Positions 37,220 through 46,774 of a DNA stretch of 64,000 nucleotides are shown one piece after another. A model generated the notes under the pieces. That model was not told the origin of the DNA. It saw only the letters and a program-made list of their open reading frames with translations, and did not search any database. Positions within the stretch are counted from its first letter, which is position 1. Each line of letters begins with the position of its first letter. This DNA comes from Sulfurovum sp. AR. GTDB lineage: Bacteria; Campylobacterota; Campylobacteria; Campylobacterales; Sulfurovaceae. Location: the NCBI RefSeq assembly GCF_000296775.1, contig NZ_AJLE01000001.1:1-64000 (forward strand), in the 5' to 3' direction. The position numbers and the translations under genes were made by a program.

Positions 37220-38392
37220 GTGAATATTCATGAGTATCAAGCGAAACAAATATTCCAAAAGTATGGTGTTCCAACACCTAGAGGTATTATTGCCAATACA
37301 CCTGATCAAGCAGTAGCGAATGCACAAGAGCTGGGTGGTAATATTTGGGTAGTAAAAGCACAGATCCACGCTGGTGGAAGAGGACTAGGAGGTGGTGTTA
37401 AACTTGCTAGGTCTGAAGAGGAAGTAAGAGAACTTGCTAAAGAGATCCTAGGTATGACTCTGGTTACACACCAAACAGGACCAGAAGGTAAATTGGTTCA
37501 AAAAGTCTATATCGAAGAGGGTGCAGCGATTGCAGATGAGCTTTATCTTTCTGTTGTACTTGACAGAGCTGCTGAAATGCCGATCATCATGGCTTCAACT
37601 GAAGGTGGTATGGATATTGAAACTGTAGCACACGAAACTCCTGAAAAGATCATCAAAATCAAAGTAGATCCTGCGATCGGTTTCCAACCTTATCATGGTA
37701 GAGAACTTGTATTCGGTCTTGGTATCACAGATAAAAATGAACAAAAGAAGATGATGGATTTTGCTTCTAAACTCTATAAACTTTATATGGAAAATGATGC
37801 AGAGATGATCGAGATCAACCCATTGATCAAAACTGAATCTGGTGACTTCTTGGCACTTGATGGAAAAATGGGATTCGATGACTCTGCACTCGGACGTCAC
37901 CCGGATATCGAAGATATGAGAGATATCTCTGAAGAGGATCCTGATGAAAGAGAAGCAAGTCAGTATGGTCTTTCTTATATCGCACTTGATGGTGAGATCG
38001 GTTGTATGGTAAATGGTGCAGGTCTTGCAATGGGTACTATGGATACGATCAACTATATGGGTGGAACACCTGCGAACTTCCTTGATGTTGGTGGTTCAGC
38101 AAATGCAGAAACAGTGGCAAAAGGGTTTGAGATCATTCTTAAAAATCCAAATGTTAAAGCTATTTTTGTAAATATCTTTGGTGGTATCGTAAGATGTGAT
38201 AGAATTGCAAACGGTATTCTTGAGGCAACAAAACTTGTAGATGTACATGTACCTGTTGTAGTGCGTCTTGATGGTACAAATGCACCTGAAGCAGCAGAGA
38301 TTCTTAAAAATGCAAATATTCCAAACGTTATTGCAGCAACAGATTTAGCAGATGGTGCAGCAAAAGCAGTAGCAGCGGCAAAGGGAGAGTAA
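37220..38392 (+). CDS. sucC: Succinate--CoA ligase (ADP-forming) beta subunit
   Basis: Forms succinyl-CoA from succinate (or the reverse) with SucD. The 390-residue protein starts MNIHEYQAKQIFQKYGVPTPRG with the ATP-grasp fold, has KAQIHAGGRGLGGGVK near 46 and ends with the CoA-ligase flavodoxin-like region (NIFGGIVRCDRIANGI near 320). A GTG start is used with AAAGGAG upstream. sucD follows 3 bases after the stop. A likely -10, TATAGT, is at 37187-37192. Confidence 0.96.
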   Translation: MNIHEYQAKQIFQKYGVPTPRGIIANTPDQAVANAQELGGNIWVVKAQIHAGGRGLGGGVKLARSEEEVRELAKEILGMTLVTHQTGPEGKLVQKVYIEEGAAIADELYLSVVLDRAAEMPIIMASTEGGMDIETVAHETPEKIIKIKVDPAIGFQPYHGRELVFGLGITDKNEQKKMMDFASKLYKLYMENDAEMIEINPLIKTESGDFLALDGKMGFDDSALGRHPDIEDMRDISEEDPDEREASQYGLSYIALDGEIGCMVNGAGLAMGTMDTINYMGGTPANFLDVGGSANAETVAKGFEIILKNPNVKAIFVNIFGGIVRCDRIANGILEATKLVDVHVPVVVRLDGTNAPEAAEILKNANIPNVIAATDLADGAAKAVAAAKGE

Positions 38393-38395
38393 TAG

Positions 38396-39265
38396 ATGTC
38401 AATTTTAGTAAATAAAGATACAAAAGTAATCGTTCAAGGTTTTACAGGTAAAGAGGGTTCTTTCCATGCTGAGCAGTGTATAGACTATGGTACAAATATC
38501 GTAGGTGGTGTTACACCGAACAAGGGTGGACAAACACATCTTGGAAAGCCTGTATTTAATACAGTGAGAGATGCTGTAGAGACTACTGGGGCAACTGTTT
38601 CTATGATCTTTGTTCCACCGGCATTTGTAGCAGATGCAGTGATGGAAGCAGCTGATGCGGGTATTGAACTTGCCGTGATCATTACAGAAGGTGCACCGGT
38701 TAGAGATATGCAAATGGCTAAAGCACATGCCGTGAAGAACAATATGAAAACGATCGGTCCAAACTGTCCTGGTATCATTACAGCTGAAGAGTGTAAGATC
38801 GGAATCATGCCTGGTATGATCTTCAAAAAAGGTAATATCGGACTGATCTCTAAATCTGGTACATTGACCTATGAAGGTGCAAACCAGGTATGTAATGAAG
38901 GGTATGGTATCTCAACAGCTGTTGGTATCGGTGGTGACCCAATCATCGGTCTTAGCTACAAGCAACTTCTAAAAATGTTCCAGGAAGATCCTGAAACTGA
39001 AGCGATCGTAATGATCGGTGAAATTGGTGGAGATCTTGAGATACAAGCAGCAGCGTATATCAAAGAAAACATTACTAAACCTGTGGTTGCTTTCATTGCA
39101 GGTCAAACTGCACCAGCAGGTAAAAGAATGGGACACGCAGGTGCAATTATCTCTGGTTCTGCAGGTACAGCAAAAGAGAAAATGGATGCACTTCAGGCAG
39201 CAGGTGTGAAAGTGGTTGTTTCTCCAGCTGAGATCGGTAAAGCAGTGAAAGAAGTTCTTTCTTAA
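38396..39265 (+). CDS. sucD: Succinate--CoA ligase (ADP-forming) alpha subunit
   Basis: Alpha subunit carrying the phosphohistidine. The 289-residue protein has the CoA-binding Rossmann start ([14 protein letters not shown] near 14), GPNCPG near 122 and the active-site [11 protein letters not shown] with His near 246. It is cotranscribed with sucC. A terminator follows at 39278-39299. Confidence 0.96.
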   Translation: MSILVNKDTKVIVQGFTGKEGSFHAEQCIDYGTNIVGGVTPNKGGQTHLGKPVFNTVRDAVETTGATVSMIFVPPAFVADAVMEAADAGIELAVIITEGAPVRDMQMAKAHAVKNNMKTIGPNCPGIITAEECKIGIMPGMIFKKGNIGLISKSGTLTYEGANQVCNEGYGISTAVGIGGDPIIGLSYKQLLKMFQEDPETEAIVMIGEIGGDLEIQAAAYIKENITKPVVAFIAGQTAPAGKRMGHAGAIISGSAGTAKEKMDALQAAGVKVVVSPAEIGKAVKEVLS

Positions 39266-39277
39266 TTGATACGATTT

Positions 39278-39299
39278 GAGTGGGCAAGTATGCCCACTC
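39278..39299 (+). terminator. sucCD terminator
   Basis: GAGTGGGCA 39278-39286 pairs perfectly with TGCCCACTC 39291-39299 around AGTA, followed by a T-rich segment. Confidence 0.65.
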
Positions 39300-39416
39300 C
39301 ACATATTCCTTTCTTAAACTCATTTTATTTCCACTTATTCTAATAACATAATATTATATTTCACATTTAGTTTTTTTGACTATAATACTACTCAATTAAA
39401 ACGTCAGGAGTTATTT

Positions 39417-39695
39417 ATGCAGCAATCATTTGAGGTCTTTAATGTCAAATGTGGGGGATGTGCGTCTACACTCAAGAGTAAACTTGCCAAAGAGTTCGGG
39501 GAGATAGAAGTTGATTTAAACGTAATTCCACGTAAAATTACGTTAGATATAGAAGACAAAGATGTAGATAAGTTATCTCAAGCACTCAAAGCACTTGGTT
39601 ATCCTTTGGCTTCAGAAGAGATGAGTTTTATGGACAGTACTTCGGCAAAAGCAAAAAGTTTCGTTTCTTGTGCTATAGGTAAAATGAACAGTTAG
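39417..39695 (+). CDS. Heavy-metal-associated (HMA) domain protein
   Basis: The 92-residue protein has one ferredoxin-like HMA domain (about 1-68) with the metal-binding CGGC at residues 12-15 (KCGGCAST). It differs from the usual CxxC-loop of CopZ (MxCxxC) because Met is replaced by VK before the first Cys. A 24-residue tail follows with one more Cys. It may carry copper or another soft metal; no metal ATPase gene is nearby. TATAAT at 39381-39386 and CAGGAG upstream indicate its own transcript. Confidence 0.85.
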   Translation: MQQSFEVFNVKCGGCASTLKSKLAKEFGEIEVDLNVIPRKITLDIEDKDVDKLSQALKALGYPLASEEMSFMDSTSAKAKSFVSCAIGKMNS

Positions 39696-39787
39696 ACTGG
39701 AGCAGTGTTTATTTTATATCTATACATTTTTATGGATAGTTCATGTTAAAAAATCCTCTAAATCTATTTTTCATCTCTATTATATGG

Positions 39788-39793
39788 TATAAT
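39788..39793 (+). promoter_or_regulatory. rnpB -10 box
   Basis: TATAAT placed seven bases before the predicted 5' end of RNase P RNA at about 39800. Confidence 0.65.
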
Positions 39794-39799
39794 TGTATT

Positions 39800-40137
39800 A
39801 AGGTGAATAGGTAGTTGCTGGTGGTATAAACCACGAGAGGAAAGTCCGGGCTGCAAGTGAGACAGAACTCCATCTAACGGATGGCCAGAGTGATCTGAGG
39901 GCAAGTGCAACAGAAAGTAGGTAGCCACTTCGGTGGTGATAGTGAAAGGGTGGGGTAAGAGCCCACCAGTGCTTATGGTAACATAGGTAGCTAGGTAAAC
40001 CCTGTTCGCAGCAAGAAGTATATGGTATAAGTCTCACAAGCTGTTAGATCAGCACTCATACTTTGCTTGAACGTATTGGTAACAATACGTCTAGATAAAT
40101 AACTACCCACGACAGAACCCGGCTTATCGTTCACCTT
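39800..40137 (+). ncRNA. rnpB: RNase P RNA (bacterial class A)
   Basis: Catalytic RNA that trims the 5' leader of tRNA precursors. The conserved 5' core reads GAGAGGAAAGTCCGGGCT (from 39834), and the 3' core ACAGAACCCGGCTTAT is near 40112. Helix P1 pairs AAGGTGAA 39800-39807 with TTCACCTT 40130-40137, which sets both ends. Length of about 338 nt is normal for type A. The AGAGGGCAAG-like and GGGGTAAGAGCCCACC segments match the family. The weak ORF on the other strand here is not real. Confidence 0.96.
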
Positions 40138-40294
40138 ATCTTATGATTCGAACTTCATGATCTCCAAAAATATAAAAAACCGTTGTTTTCAGAGTCTATT
40201 GGTAAGGAAAGGGTCTTCCTGGAGATGCTTCTTTGTATTTCATATTCAGCACTTAACACTATTTTGATATAATCAGTGAAAAAAGAGATGGTGA

Positions 40295-41002
40295 ATGAAA
40301 GCTTTTTTATTATTACTGACCCCATTAGTGATCTTTGCAAAGGTACACTATGCAAAAGTAGAACCCTATGAATCTGTGACATTGAAGTCTGCAGTCAGTG
40401 CCTTGGTGATGGATGTAGATCTCGAAGCAGAGGGGAGCGTGGTGGATCAAAAACGTGTGATCTATCTGGATGATTATTTGGATAAAGTGAACTTGAAAAC
40501 ATCGAAGGAAAATCTTCTCATTCTTCATGAAACTTTAAAACGAAAAGAGTCATATTTTCATCGTATAGATAAGTTGAAAACAACATCTGCGGCCCAAAAA
40601 GATGATGCATTTTATAGTTTTGCCGCTGCAAAAACCCAGTATTTGGATATGCAGTATAAGATAGCTCAGCTTGAAGACAGTATTGAAAAAAAATCTATTG
40701 TACTCAAAAATATGTATCTGTATGAAATCATGGTACGCAAAGGAGACTATGTCACTCCAGGTTCACCTTTGGCAAAGGTAGTAGATGCGAGCAGAGCAAA
40801 GCTGGTACTTTTTTTAGAACCAGAAGAGTTGGATAAGATAGAGCAAAAAACAGTCTATCTTAATGGTGAGAAGACACTCTATAAAGTGGATAAAGTATGG
40901 AGCGTAGCAGATGAGAAGTTTATCTCTTCTTATCGTGCAGAGATATACATCCCCGCACCTGAGGGATCATTTTCAGAGCTGTTGAAAGTAGAGATAAAAT
41001 AA
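40295..41002 (+). CDS. Short HlyD-like periplasmic adaptor protein
   Basis: The 235-residue protein has a signal peptide (about 1-15), then a barrel-sandwich half (KVEPYESVTLKSAVSALVMDV), a long helical hairpin (about 65-145) and the returning lipoyl half (IMVRKGDYVTPGSPLAKVVDASRAKLVLFLEPEEL) with a short C-terminal beta region. This is the plan of a membrane fusion protein, but small. No inner-membrane transporter is adjacent; a TolC-like gene lies just beyond argD. TATAAT at 40268 region and a GAG-rich ribosome site precede it. Confidence 0.75.
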   Translation: MKAFLLLLTPLVIFAKVHYAKVEPYESVTLKSAVSALVMDVDLEAEGSVVDQKRVIYLDDYLDKVNLKTSKENLLILHETLKRKESYFHRIDKLKTTSAAQKDDAFYSFAAAKTQYLDMQYKIAQLEDSIEKKSIVLKNMYLYEIMVRKGDYVTPGSPLAKVVDASRAKLVLFLEPEELDKIEQKTVYLNGEKTLYKVDKVWSVADEKFISSYRAEIYIPAPEGSFSELLKVEIK

Positions 41003-41024
41003 TTATTACAAAACAACACTTTGC

Positions 41025-41030
41025 TATAAT
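41025..41030 (+). promoter_or_regulatory. argD -10 box
   Basis: TATAAT about 20 bases upstream of the ATG, between the adaptor gene and argD. Confidence 0.5.
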
Positions 41031-41049
41031 ACTGTAAAGACTAATAAAG

Positions 41050-42243
41050 ATGGAAAAAATGAATTTAGAACAACAAGATAAACAATATGTGCTTCAAACC
41101 TATGCACGTGACTATACGAACTTCGTCAAAGGTGTAGGATCTACACTCTATGATGAGAATGGTAAAGATTATATAGACTTTGCTTCTGGTATCGCTGTAA
41201 ACTCCGTAGGACATAACCATCCTAAACTGGTTGAAGCTATCTGTAATCAGGCAAAAAATATTATTCATATCTCAAACCTTCAAGTGATAGAGCCACAGGC
41301 AAAGTTGGCACAGAGAATGGTAGAGCTTAGTGGCTATGATATGGGAGTATTCTTTGCGAACTCCGGTGCAGAAGCGAATGAAGGGGCGATCAAGATCGCT
41401 CGTAAGTATGGTGAGACAAAATTTGAGAATAAGCGTTACAAGGTGATCACGCTTGAACACTCATTTCATGGCCGTACGATCACCACAGTCAAGGCTACAG
41501 GTCAGGAGAGTTTCCATACACCGAACTTTTCACCTTATCCGGAAGGATTCAGCTACGAAAAGAGTATCGGGGATGTCTACAAAGCTATCGATGATGAGAC
41601 CGTAGCGGTACTTATAGAACTGGTTCAAGGTGAGGGCGGGGTGCAGCCTTTTGAGAAAGAAGAGATCCAACAACTTGCTAAACACCTTAAAGAAAAAGGT
41701 GTACTGCTTATCGTGGATGAGGTGCAAACAGGTGTCTATCGTACCGGCGAGTTCCTTGCTTCCAATCTTTACGAGATCGAACCGGATATCATTACCCTTG
41801 CCAAAGGACTTGGCGGCGGTGTGCCTATCGGTGCGGTGATGACCAAACATAAAGATGTTCTGGTGGCTGGAGATCATGGAAGTACATTTGGAGGTAATTA
41901 CCTCAGTACTGCGGCGGGTCTAGCAGTGTTGGATATCTTGTATCCTTTGTATGATGATGGTACCATTGATGAGACACTGGTATACTTTTCCCAGAAACTG
42001 AATGAGATGGCTGAGAAGTATACACATTTGTTTGAAAAAGAAGTAGGATTGGGATTGATGCGGGGACTTCGTGCTCAAAGTGCTGAAGTTCAGGCAGGTG
42101 TGATAAAGAACTGTATGGCTGAAGGTCTCATCGTCCTTAAAGCAGGACGTAATACAGTACGTTTTCTGCCAAGTATCACCATCAGTAAAAATGAGATCGA
42201 TGAAGGGTTCAAACGTTTTGAAAAAGCTATTTCTTCTTTGTAG
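41050..42243 (+). CDS. argD: Acetylornithine aminotransferase
   Basis: Class III PLP aminotransferase that makes N-acetylornithine in arginine synthesis and may also act on succinyl-diaminopimelate. The 397-residue protein has FANSGAEANEGAIKIARKY near residue 99, HSFHGRT near 137, the PLP-facing VDEVQTGVYRTG near 220 and the Schiff-base Lys in TLAKGLGGGVPIGA near 253. An upstream in-frame ATG could be used; the ORF start is kept. The TolC-like gene starts inside its 3' end. Confidence 0.92.
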   Translation: MEKMNLEQQDKQYVLQTYARDYTNFVKGVGSTLYDENGKDYIDFASGIAVNSVGHNHPKLVEAICNQAKNIIHISNLQVIEPQAKLAQRMVELSGYDMGVFFANSGAEANEGAIKIARKYGETKFENKRYKVITLEHSFHGRTITTVKATGQESFHTPNFSPYPEGFSYEKSIGDVYKAIDDETVAVLIELVQGEGGVQPFEKEEIQQLAKHLKEKGVLLIVDEVQTGVYRTGEFLASNLYEIEPDIITLAKGLGGGVPIGAVMTKHKDVLVAGDHGSTFGGNYLSTAAGLAVLDILYPLYDDGTIDETLVYFSQKLNEMAEKYTHLFEKEVGLGLMRGLRAQSAEVQAGVIKNCMAEGLIVLKAGRNTVRFLPSITISKNEIDEGFKRFEKAISSL

Positions 42244-43414
42244 TTTACTAGCATCATCACTGATATATGCAGATGAATTGGGTGACATCCTCTCTGATAA
42301 TAAAGAGCTGATCTTTGATTATCAGTTGGAGAGCAATGAACTTGAGAGTGATATACTTTCGAAGAGTTGGTTGAACCCAGTCAGAGTACAGTACAGTAAG
42401 AATTTTACGACACAGTTTACCGATATAACGGTGATAACCGGAGGGTACTCTGTTATTATAGATCAGCCTATATTTAAATCAGGGGGGATCTATTATGGTA
42501 TTAAGTACTCACAGGCACTCCGTGATGCAACGAGAGCAGATATAGAGCTTCAAAAACGTACGATGATCGGTGATGCTATCTCCATACTTTTTAATTTGAA
42601 AAAAACCAAACTTGAACAAGAAAAAATGAAGTATCAGATCAAAAATGATGCGATCGATATACGTCAAAAACGTGACAGTTATGATGCCGGTCTACTTGAC
42701 AGCAGTTTTTTGGACCAGGCAATTCTGAAAAAAAGTCAGGATGAAACGGCACTGCTTGAAATGGACCTGACACTGATGGAGCTCAAACAGAAGTTTGCCC
42801 TCTTAAGTGATAAAGATCCGGAGAAGTTACATCTCCCTGCATTAAAACTGATGAGTAAAACAGACTACAGTGAATCAAACCTAGAACTTAAAAGGGATAG
42901 GTTGCGTGCTGCTCAGTCAGACTATAACCAAAAAGTGACATGGGCAAAGTACCTTCCTGAAGTCTCTTTACAAGGGCAGTATACGGATGCAGATCTTAAC
43001 CCACTGTTCGCGAGACCCGGTCTTGAAGAAAAGTATTATACCTACGGTTTTACAGTTTCCATGCCATTGGATATCAACTCTTTTTCTGACATTGAGGTCA
43101 GTAAAGTTGAAAAGCTAAGGGCTGCAACAGAATTGCTTGACCGAAAAGAGACGGTGGACGAAGAGTATGATTGGATCCATAACAGTTTAAGTATTCTGGA
43201 TAAAAAGATCCTCTTGGCCCAAAAAGATGAAAAGGTCTACAACAGCCTCTATCGTTTAACGAAAAATCTTGCAGATGCAGGTGAGAAGACCTCTTTTGAT
43301 GCGGAGGTTATGCATAACTCTCTAGAGATAAGAAAGATAGATCAAAAAATATATCATATAGATAAACAACTGCAGTTATTAAAACTTTATGTACGGATAG
43401 AGAATGCAATTTAG
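42191..43414 (+). CDS. TolC-like outer membrane efflux protein
   Basis: A 407-residue (or slightly shorter) protein with a signal peptide and long helical repeats like TolC (DELGDILSDNKELI..., and LDINSFSDIEVSKVEKLRAA in the second half). The start overlaps the argD 3' end in another frame. Candidates are ATG 42191, ATG 42200 and TTG 42218; the last gives a neat KKLFLLCSLLASSLIYA signal peptide, with AAGGG upstream. It pairs functionally with the adaptor at 40295, with argD inserted between. It overlaps the next gene by 11 bases. Divergent from the TolC at 17940. Confidence 0.75.
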   Translation: MRSMKGSNVLKKLFLLCSLLASSLIYADELGDILSDNKELIFDYQLESNELESDILSKSWLNPVRVQYSKNFTTQFTDITVITGGYSVIIDQPIFKSGGIYYGIKYSQALRDATRADIELQKRTMIGDAISILFNLKKTKLEQEKMKYQIKNDAIDIRQKRDSYDAGLLDSSFLDQAILKKSQDETALLEMDLTLMELKQKFALLSDKDPEKLHLPALKLMSKTDYSESNLELKRDRLRAAQSDYNQKVTWAKYLPEVSLQGQYTDADLNPLFARPGLEEKYYTYGFTVSMPLDINSFSDIEVSKVEKLRAATELLDRKETVDEEYDWIHNSLSILDKKILLAQKDEKVYNSLYRLTKNLADAGEKTSFDAEVMHNSLEIRKIDQKIYHIDKQLQLLKLYVRIENAI

Positions 43415-44390
43415 CGACTATATGAATGCATGGCTGTATGGCGAAGAGGGTTACTATAAAAATTTTAAAGCGATAGGTAAATCCGGAGATTTCTATACAG
43501 CTGTGAGTACCAGCAGATTTTTTGGTGCCAGTATTGCCAATTATTTCTATACTCTTTTAAAAGAGGGTAAGGCAGACAGGAACGGATGGCTGATAGAGAT
43601 AGGTGCACACCAGGGATATTTGATCTGTGACATGATACAGTGGCTTTATACGTGTGACCCGACTTTGGTACAAACACTGAAGTTTGGTATCGTAGAACGC
43701 CAGCCTGAAGTGCAAAAAGCGCAATTGGCTTATATAGAGGAGCGTTTTGGTACTGATATACAGATCACACATTTTAATGACATTGCAGAAGTTGAAGCAG
43801 CCTATGCATTTGTTGTCGCCAATGAAATTTTTGATGCTTTCCCTTGCGAACTTTTAAAAGATGACAAGATAGCCCTGGTCAAAGAAGATCAGATAGAGTG
43901 GGTAGAAGCGCCTGAAGAGATGTTGAACTGGGCTAAAAAACATCATTTAAAACAGGGTGAGATCGCCATAGGCTATGAGGCGTTTGCAAAGGAGATGGCA
44001 GAAGGTATAGAGAGATGTGATTTTGTCTCTTTTGATTATGGTGAGAAGTATGTACGTAATGACTTCTCCATACGTGTCTACAGGGCACATGAAACCTTTC
44101 CTCTGTTTGATGAAGCACTGGTCCTGTCTGAATCTTATAAAAAAGATGATATTACGTATGATGTGAACTTTGGACATGTCAGTGAAGCATTTACAGCAGC
44201 AGGTTTTGAAGAAGTTGCTTATGAGACACAGGCGCGTGCTTTAATACGCTTTGGGATCATTGATATTCTTGAAAGCTTTGCCAAACAGACAACGCAGGCA
44301 AGGTATATGAGTGAAGCAGATAAGATCAAAACACTGATATCTCCCACGATGATGGGAGACAGGTTTAAATTGATACATTTCAGAAAGTAG
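43404..44390 (+). CDS. MidA/NDUFAF7-like SAM-dependent methyltransferase
   Basis: COG1565-type protein; the mitochondrial homologue methylates an arginine of complex I, the bacterial role is unclear. The 328-residue protein has SGDFYTAVSTSRFFGASIA near residue 27 (family hallmark), the SAM-binding EIGAHQG near 66, and VVANEIFDAFPCEL near 140. It overlaps the TolC-like gene by 11 bases, so it is translated from the same message, although the functional link is unknown. It ends eight bases before the convergent lipoprotein gene. Confidence 0.82.
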   Translation: MQFSDYMNAWLYGEEGYYKNFKAIGKSGDFYTAVSTSRFFGASIANYFYTLLKEGKADRNGWLIEIGAHQGYLICDMIQWLYTCDPTLVQTLKFGIVERQPEVQKAQLAYIEERFGTDIQITHFNDIAEVEAAYAFVVANEIFDAFPCELLKDDKIALVKEDQIEWVEAPEEMLNWAKKHHLKQGEIAIGYEAFAKEMAEGIERCDFVSFDYGEKYVRNDFSIRVYRAHETFPLFDEALVLSESYKKDDITYDVNFGHVSEAFTAAGFEEVAYETQARALIRFGIIDILESFAKQTTQARYMSEADKIKTLISPTMMGDRFKLIHFRK

Positions 44391-44398
44391 CGTTTCTG

Positions 44399-44773
44399 CT
44401 ATCGTGTCGCTTTGAGCATTTTACATCGTTTGATGGAAGCAGCTTCACTGCCGAACATCGCAGCATATTTTTCGAACTTTTCTTGCGTGATCATCGCAAT
44501 ACACTCTTCTTTGTCCATGGTATTTGAAGTGGTACTGGCCATTTGCTCAGCTATCTCTATTTTTTCGTTTTTCTTTTTATCTTTGGGATACATGTAGGCT
44601 GTATCAAAATTGGTATCATCCACTTCTTTGAGTTTTATCTTTTTCTTTGGAGGGGGAGGAAGGTACGTTTGTTTTACAACATGAGGGGTATTTTTGACTT
44701 TATTTTCCACAGTAGGTTGGTCACATCCTCCCAAGAGCATCAGAATAGCGATAGTGATGATGCTATATTTCAT
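44399..44773 (-). CDS. Small lipoprotein
   Basis: A 124-residue protein with a type II signal peptide (MKYSIITIAILMLLGGC, lipidated Cys17). The mature part has a Pro/Lys-rich stretch (YLPPPPKKKIK), then a soluble region with two Cys (EECIAM, KRCKM). I start it at 44773 because GGAG precedes that ATG; an upstream ATG adds residues before the lipobox. Function unknown; outer or inner membrane anchored. Confidence 0.8.
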   Translation of the reverse strand: MKYSIITIAILMLLGGCDQPTVENKVKNTPHVVKQTYLPPPPKKKIKLKEVDDTNFDTAYMYPKDKKKNEKIEIAEQMASTTSNTMDKEECIAMITQEKFEKYAAMFGSEAASIKRCKMLKATR

Positions 44774-44869
44774 ATCTACTCCTTTAGGCAATAATCATAT
44801 GCTTATTGTAATATAATCCACCGATAATTACAATAATACTTTTTAAAATCTAGAAGAGTAAGAGGGTGG

Positions 44870-45220
44870 TCATTGGCTAATGACTGCAACGGCGATAGCA
44901 AACCCTCCATCATGGCTGATGGAGAGCGAAGATGTTTTGATCTGGTGTATTTTTTGTGCTTCTTTACTGAGTATAAATGTAGGAGCACCACGGGAATTTT
45001 TGGTGATGATGATATCATGGAATGTGAGTTCACTGCCAATGCCGCAACCCAACGCTTTTGCAATAGCCTCTTTCGCTGCCCAAAATCCAGCGATAGAGGC
45101 TGTCTTTTGTACGAATTCGATCTCTTGGGGATTCAAAAAACGTTGTTTAAATTTATCACCAAACTGTGTTAATGCTTTTTCTATTCGCTTGATCTCTACG
45201 ATATCTGTTCCTATTTTCAT
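44870..45220 (-). CDS. acpS: Holo-[acyl-carrier-protein] synthase
   Basis: Transfers 4'-phosphopantetheine from CoA to acyl carrier protein. The 116-residue protein starts MKIGTDIVEIKRIEKAL (metal-binding Asp) and has FWAAKEAIAKALG near 58, the second hallmark. I start it at 45220; the longer frame to 45268 adds an unlikely N-terminus and runs into radA. Its gene follows radA on the minus strand by 16 bases. Confidence 0.92.
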   Translation of the reverse strand: MKIGTDIVEIKRIEKALTQFGDKFKQRFLNPQEIEFVQKTASIAGFWAAKEAIAKALGCGIGSELTFHDIIITKNSRGAPTFILSKEAQKIHQIKTSSLSISHDGGFAIAVAVISQ

Positions 45221-45236
45221 ACCTATATTATATCTA

Positions 45237-46589
45237 TTACATCCACTCAACAACTTTAGAGACTTCATCGGCTATAAAACATTTAACGTTAGTTTTTTCA
45301 AGTGGCTTATTGGGTATGACCGCTTTTGTAAATCCTTGCGTTGCGATCTCTTTGAGACGTTGAGCGAGTCCTAAGACTTCACGTATCTCACCAGTCAGAC
45401 TGACTTCACCCAGAAAAAGTGTCTCTGCACTCAGTTTCCTGTCTCTATAGCTGCTTAATATAGCTGCGATGATCGCAAGATCGGCAGAGGGTTCATGTAT
45501 TTTGATCCCTCCTGAGACATTGATAAAGACATCATAGGTACCCAAAGGCAGATCCAGTTTCTTTTCAAGGAGTGCCAAAAGCATACCCAGACGATTGTTA
45601 TCAAAACCGGTCGAACTTCTTTTAGGATGTCCATAGGATTCTGAAACCAGTGCCTGTACCTCTACGATGATAGGACGGCTTCCCTCCATGATAACAGTGA
45701 GTGCAGAACCTGACTGGAGATGGTCCTTGTTGAAAAATTTACCTGCCATACTTTTTGCATCATTTAATCCCTCTTTGTTCATTTCAAAAATACCCACTTC
45801 ATTGGTCGCCCCGAAACGGTTTTTAAACCCGCGCAGTAGACGAAGGTCGGAGTTTGTATCTCCTTCGAAATAGAGCACCGTGTCTACCATATGTTCTAGG
45901 ACCCTAGGACCCGCTATGGAACCATCTTTGGTAATATGCCCGATGATAAAGATAGGTATCTGTAAAGACTTCGCGATACGCATCAGTTCAAAAGTGATCG
46001 TACGTACCTGTGTGACCGAACCAGGAGCAGAGGGGTTTTCATCAGAGTAGAGGGTTTGTATGGAGTCGATGACAATCAGTTCATAGGCGTGATTACCGAT
46101 CTCTGAGAGGACAGAACCAAGATTGATCTCAGGGAGCAGAAAAAGGTTTTCATGGTTTGCATCCAGTCTATTGGCACGCAGTTTTATCTGTCCGGCAGAC
46201 TCTTCTCCAGAGACGTAGAGGACCTTTTTTGATGCTCTTGCCAGGTTTCCTGCGATCTTGAGTAGAAGGGTCGATTTTCCGACCCCCGGACTGCCTCCTA
46301 TGAGGGTAAGTGAACCCGGGACAATACCTCCGCCCAGTACCAGATCCAGCTCTCCGCTTCCTGAGGTAAAACGCATAATATTGTCTTCTTCTATCTGTGT
46401 AATCGGTTTTGCTTTGGGGATAGCTGAACCTGAAGCACTGGAACTTGAAGTCTCTTTCAGAAATTTGATCTGGTCAGCACTTAGTTCGATCATTGTTTCC
46501 CATTGATCACATGATGTACATTTTCCCATCCATCTTGGAGATTGAAATCCACATGCCTGACATTCAAATAGTGTTTTTTTCTTTGCCAT
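45237..46589 (-). CDS. radA: DNA repair protein RadA
   Basis: RecA-like ATPase that helps branch migration during recombination. The 450-residue protein begins with a four-cysteine zinc finger (FECQACGFQS and GKCTSCDQW), has Walker A GGSPGVGKSTL near 92, the RadA signature FKNRFGATNEVG near 254 and a C-terminal Lon-protease-like domain (about 290-450). Minus strand, just upstream of acpS. No decay. Confidence 0.95.
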   Translation of the reverse strand: MAKKKTLFECQACGFQSPRWMGKCTSCDQWETMIELSADQIKFLKETSSSSASGSAIPKAKPITQIEEDNIMRFTSGSGELDLVLGGGIVPGSLTLIGGSPGVGKSTLLLKIAGNLARASKKVLYVSGEESAGQIKLRANRLDANHENLFLLPEINLGSVLSEIGNHAYELIVIDSIQTLYSDENPSAPGSVTQVRTITFELMRIAKSLQIPIFIIGHITKDGSIAGPRVLEHMVDTVLYFEGDTNSDLRLLRGFKNRFGATNEVGIFEMNKEGLNDAKSMAGKFFNKDHLQSGSALTVIMEGSRPIIVEVQALVSESYGHPKRSSTGFDNNRLGMLLALLEKKLDLPLGTYDVFINVSGGIKIHEPSADLAIIAAILSSYRDRKLSAETLFLGEVSLTGEIREVLGLAQRLKEIATQGFTKAVIPNKPLEKTNVKCFIADEVSKVVEWM

Positions 46590-46744
46590 GATTTGCCTTC
46601 TGTTCTATTGTGATGGTATTATAGGATGATATGATGTAAAAATGAGAAAATATGTCATATTGACATCTTTTAAAGCTCTCCGAATGTCAATGATGTGTAG
46701 ATGGACAGGGTGGTATATCATGTATACTTTTTAACTCTTTTGGT

Positions 46745-46750
46745 TATAAT
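46745..46750 (+). promoter_or_regulatory. plsC -10 box
   Basis: TATAAT at 46745-46750, 25 bases before the GTG start. Confidence 0.5.
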
Positions 46751-46774
46751 TCCGGCATATATGAAGGAAAACCA

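Noticed and set aside
39798-40037. A minus-strand 79-codon frame
   Set aside because: It is antisense to RNase P RNA, whose conserved cores are clear.
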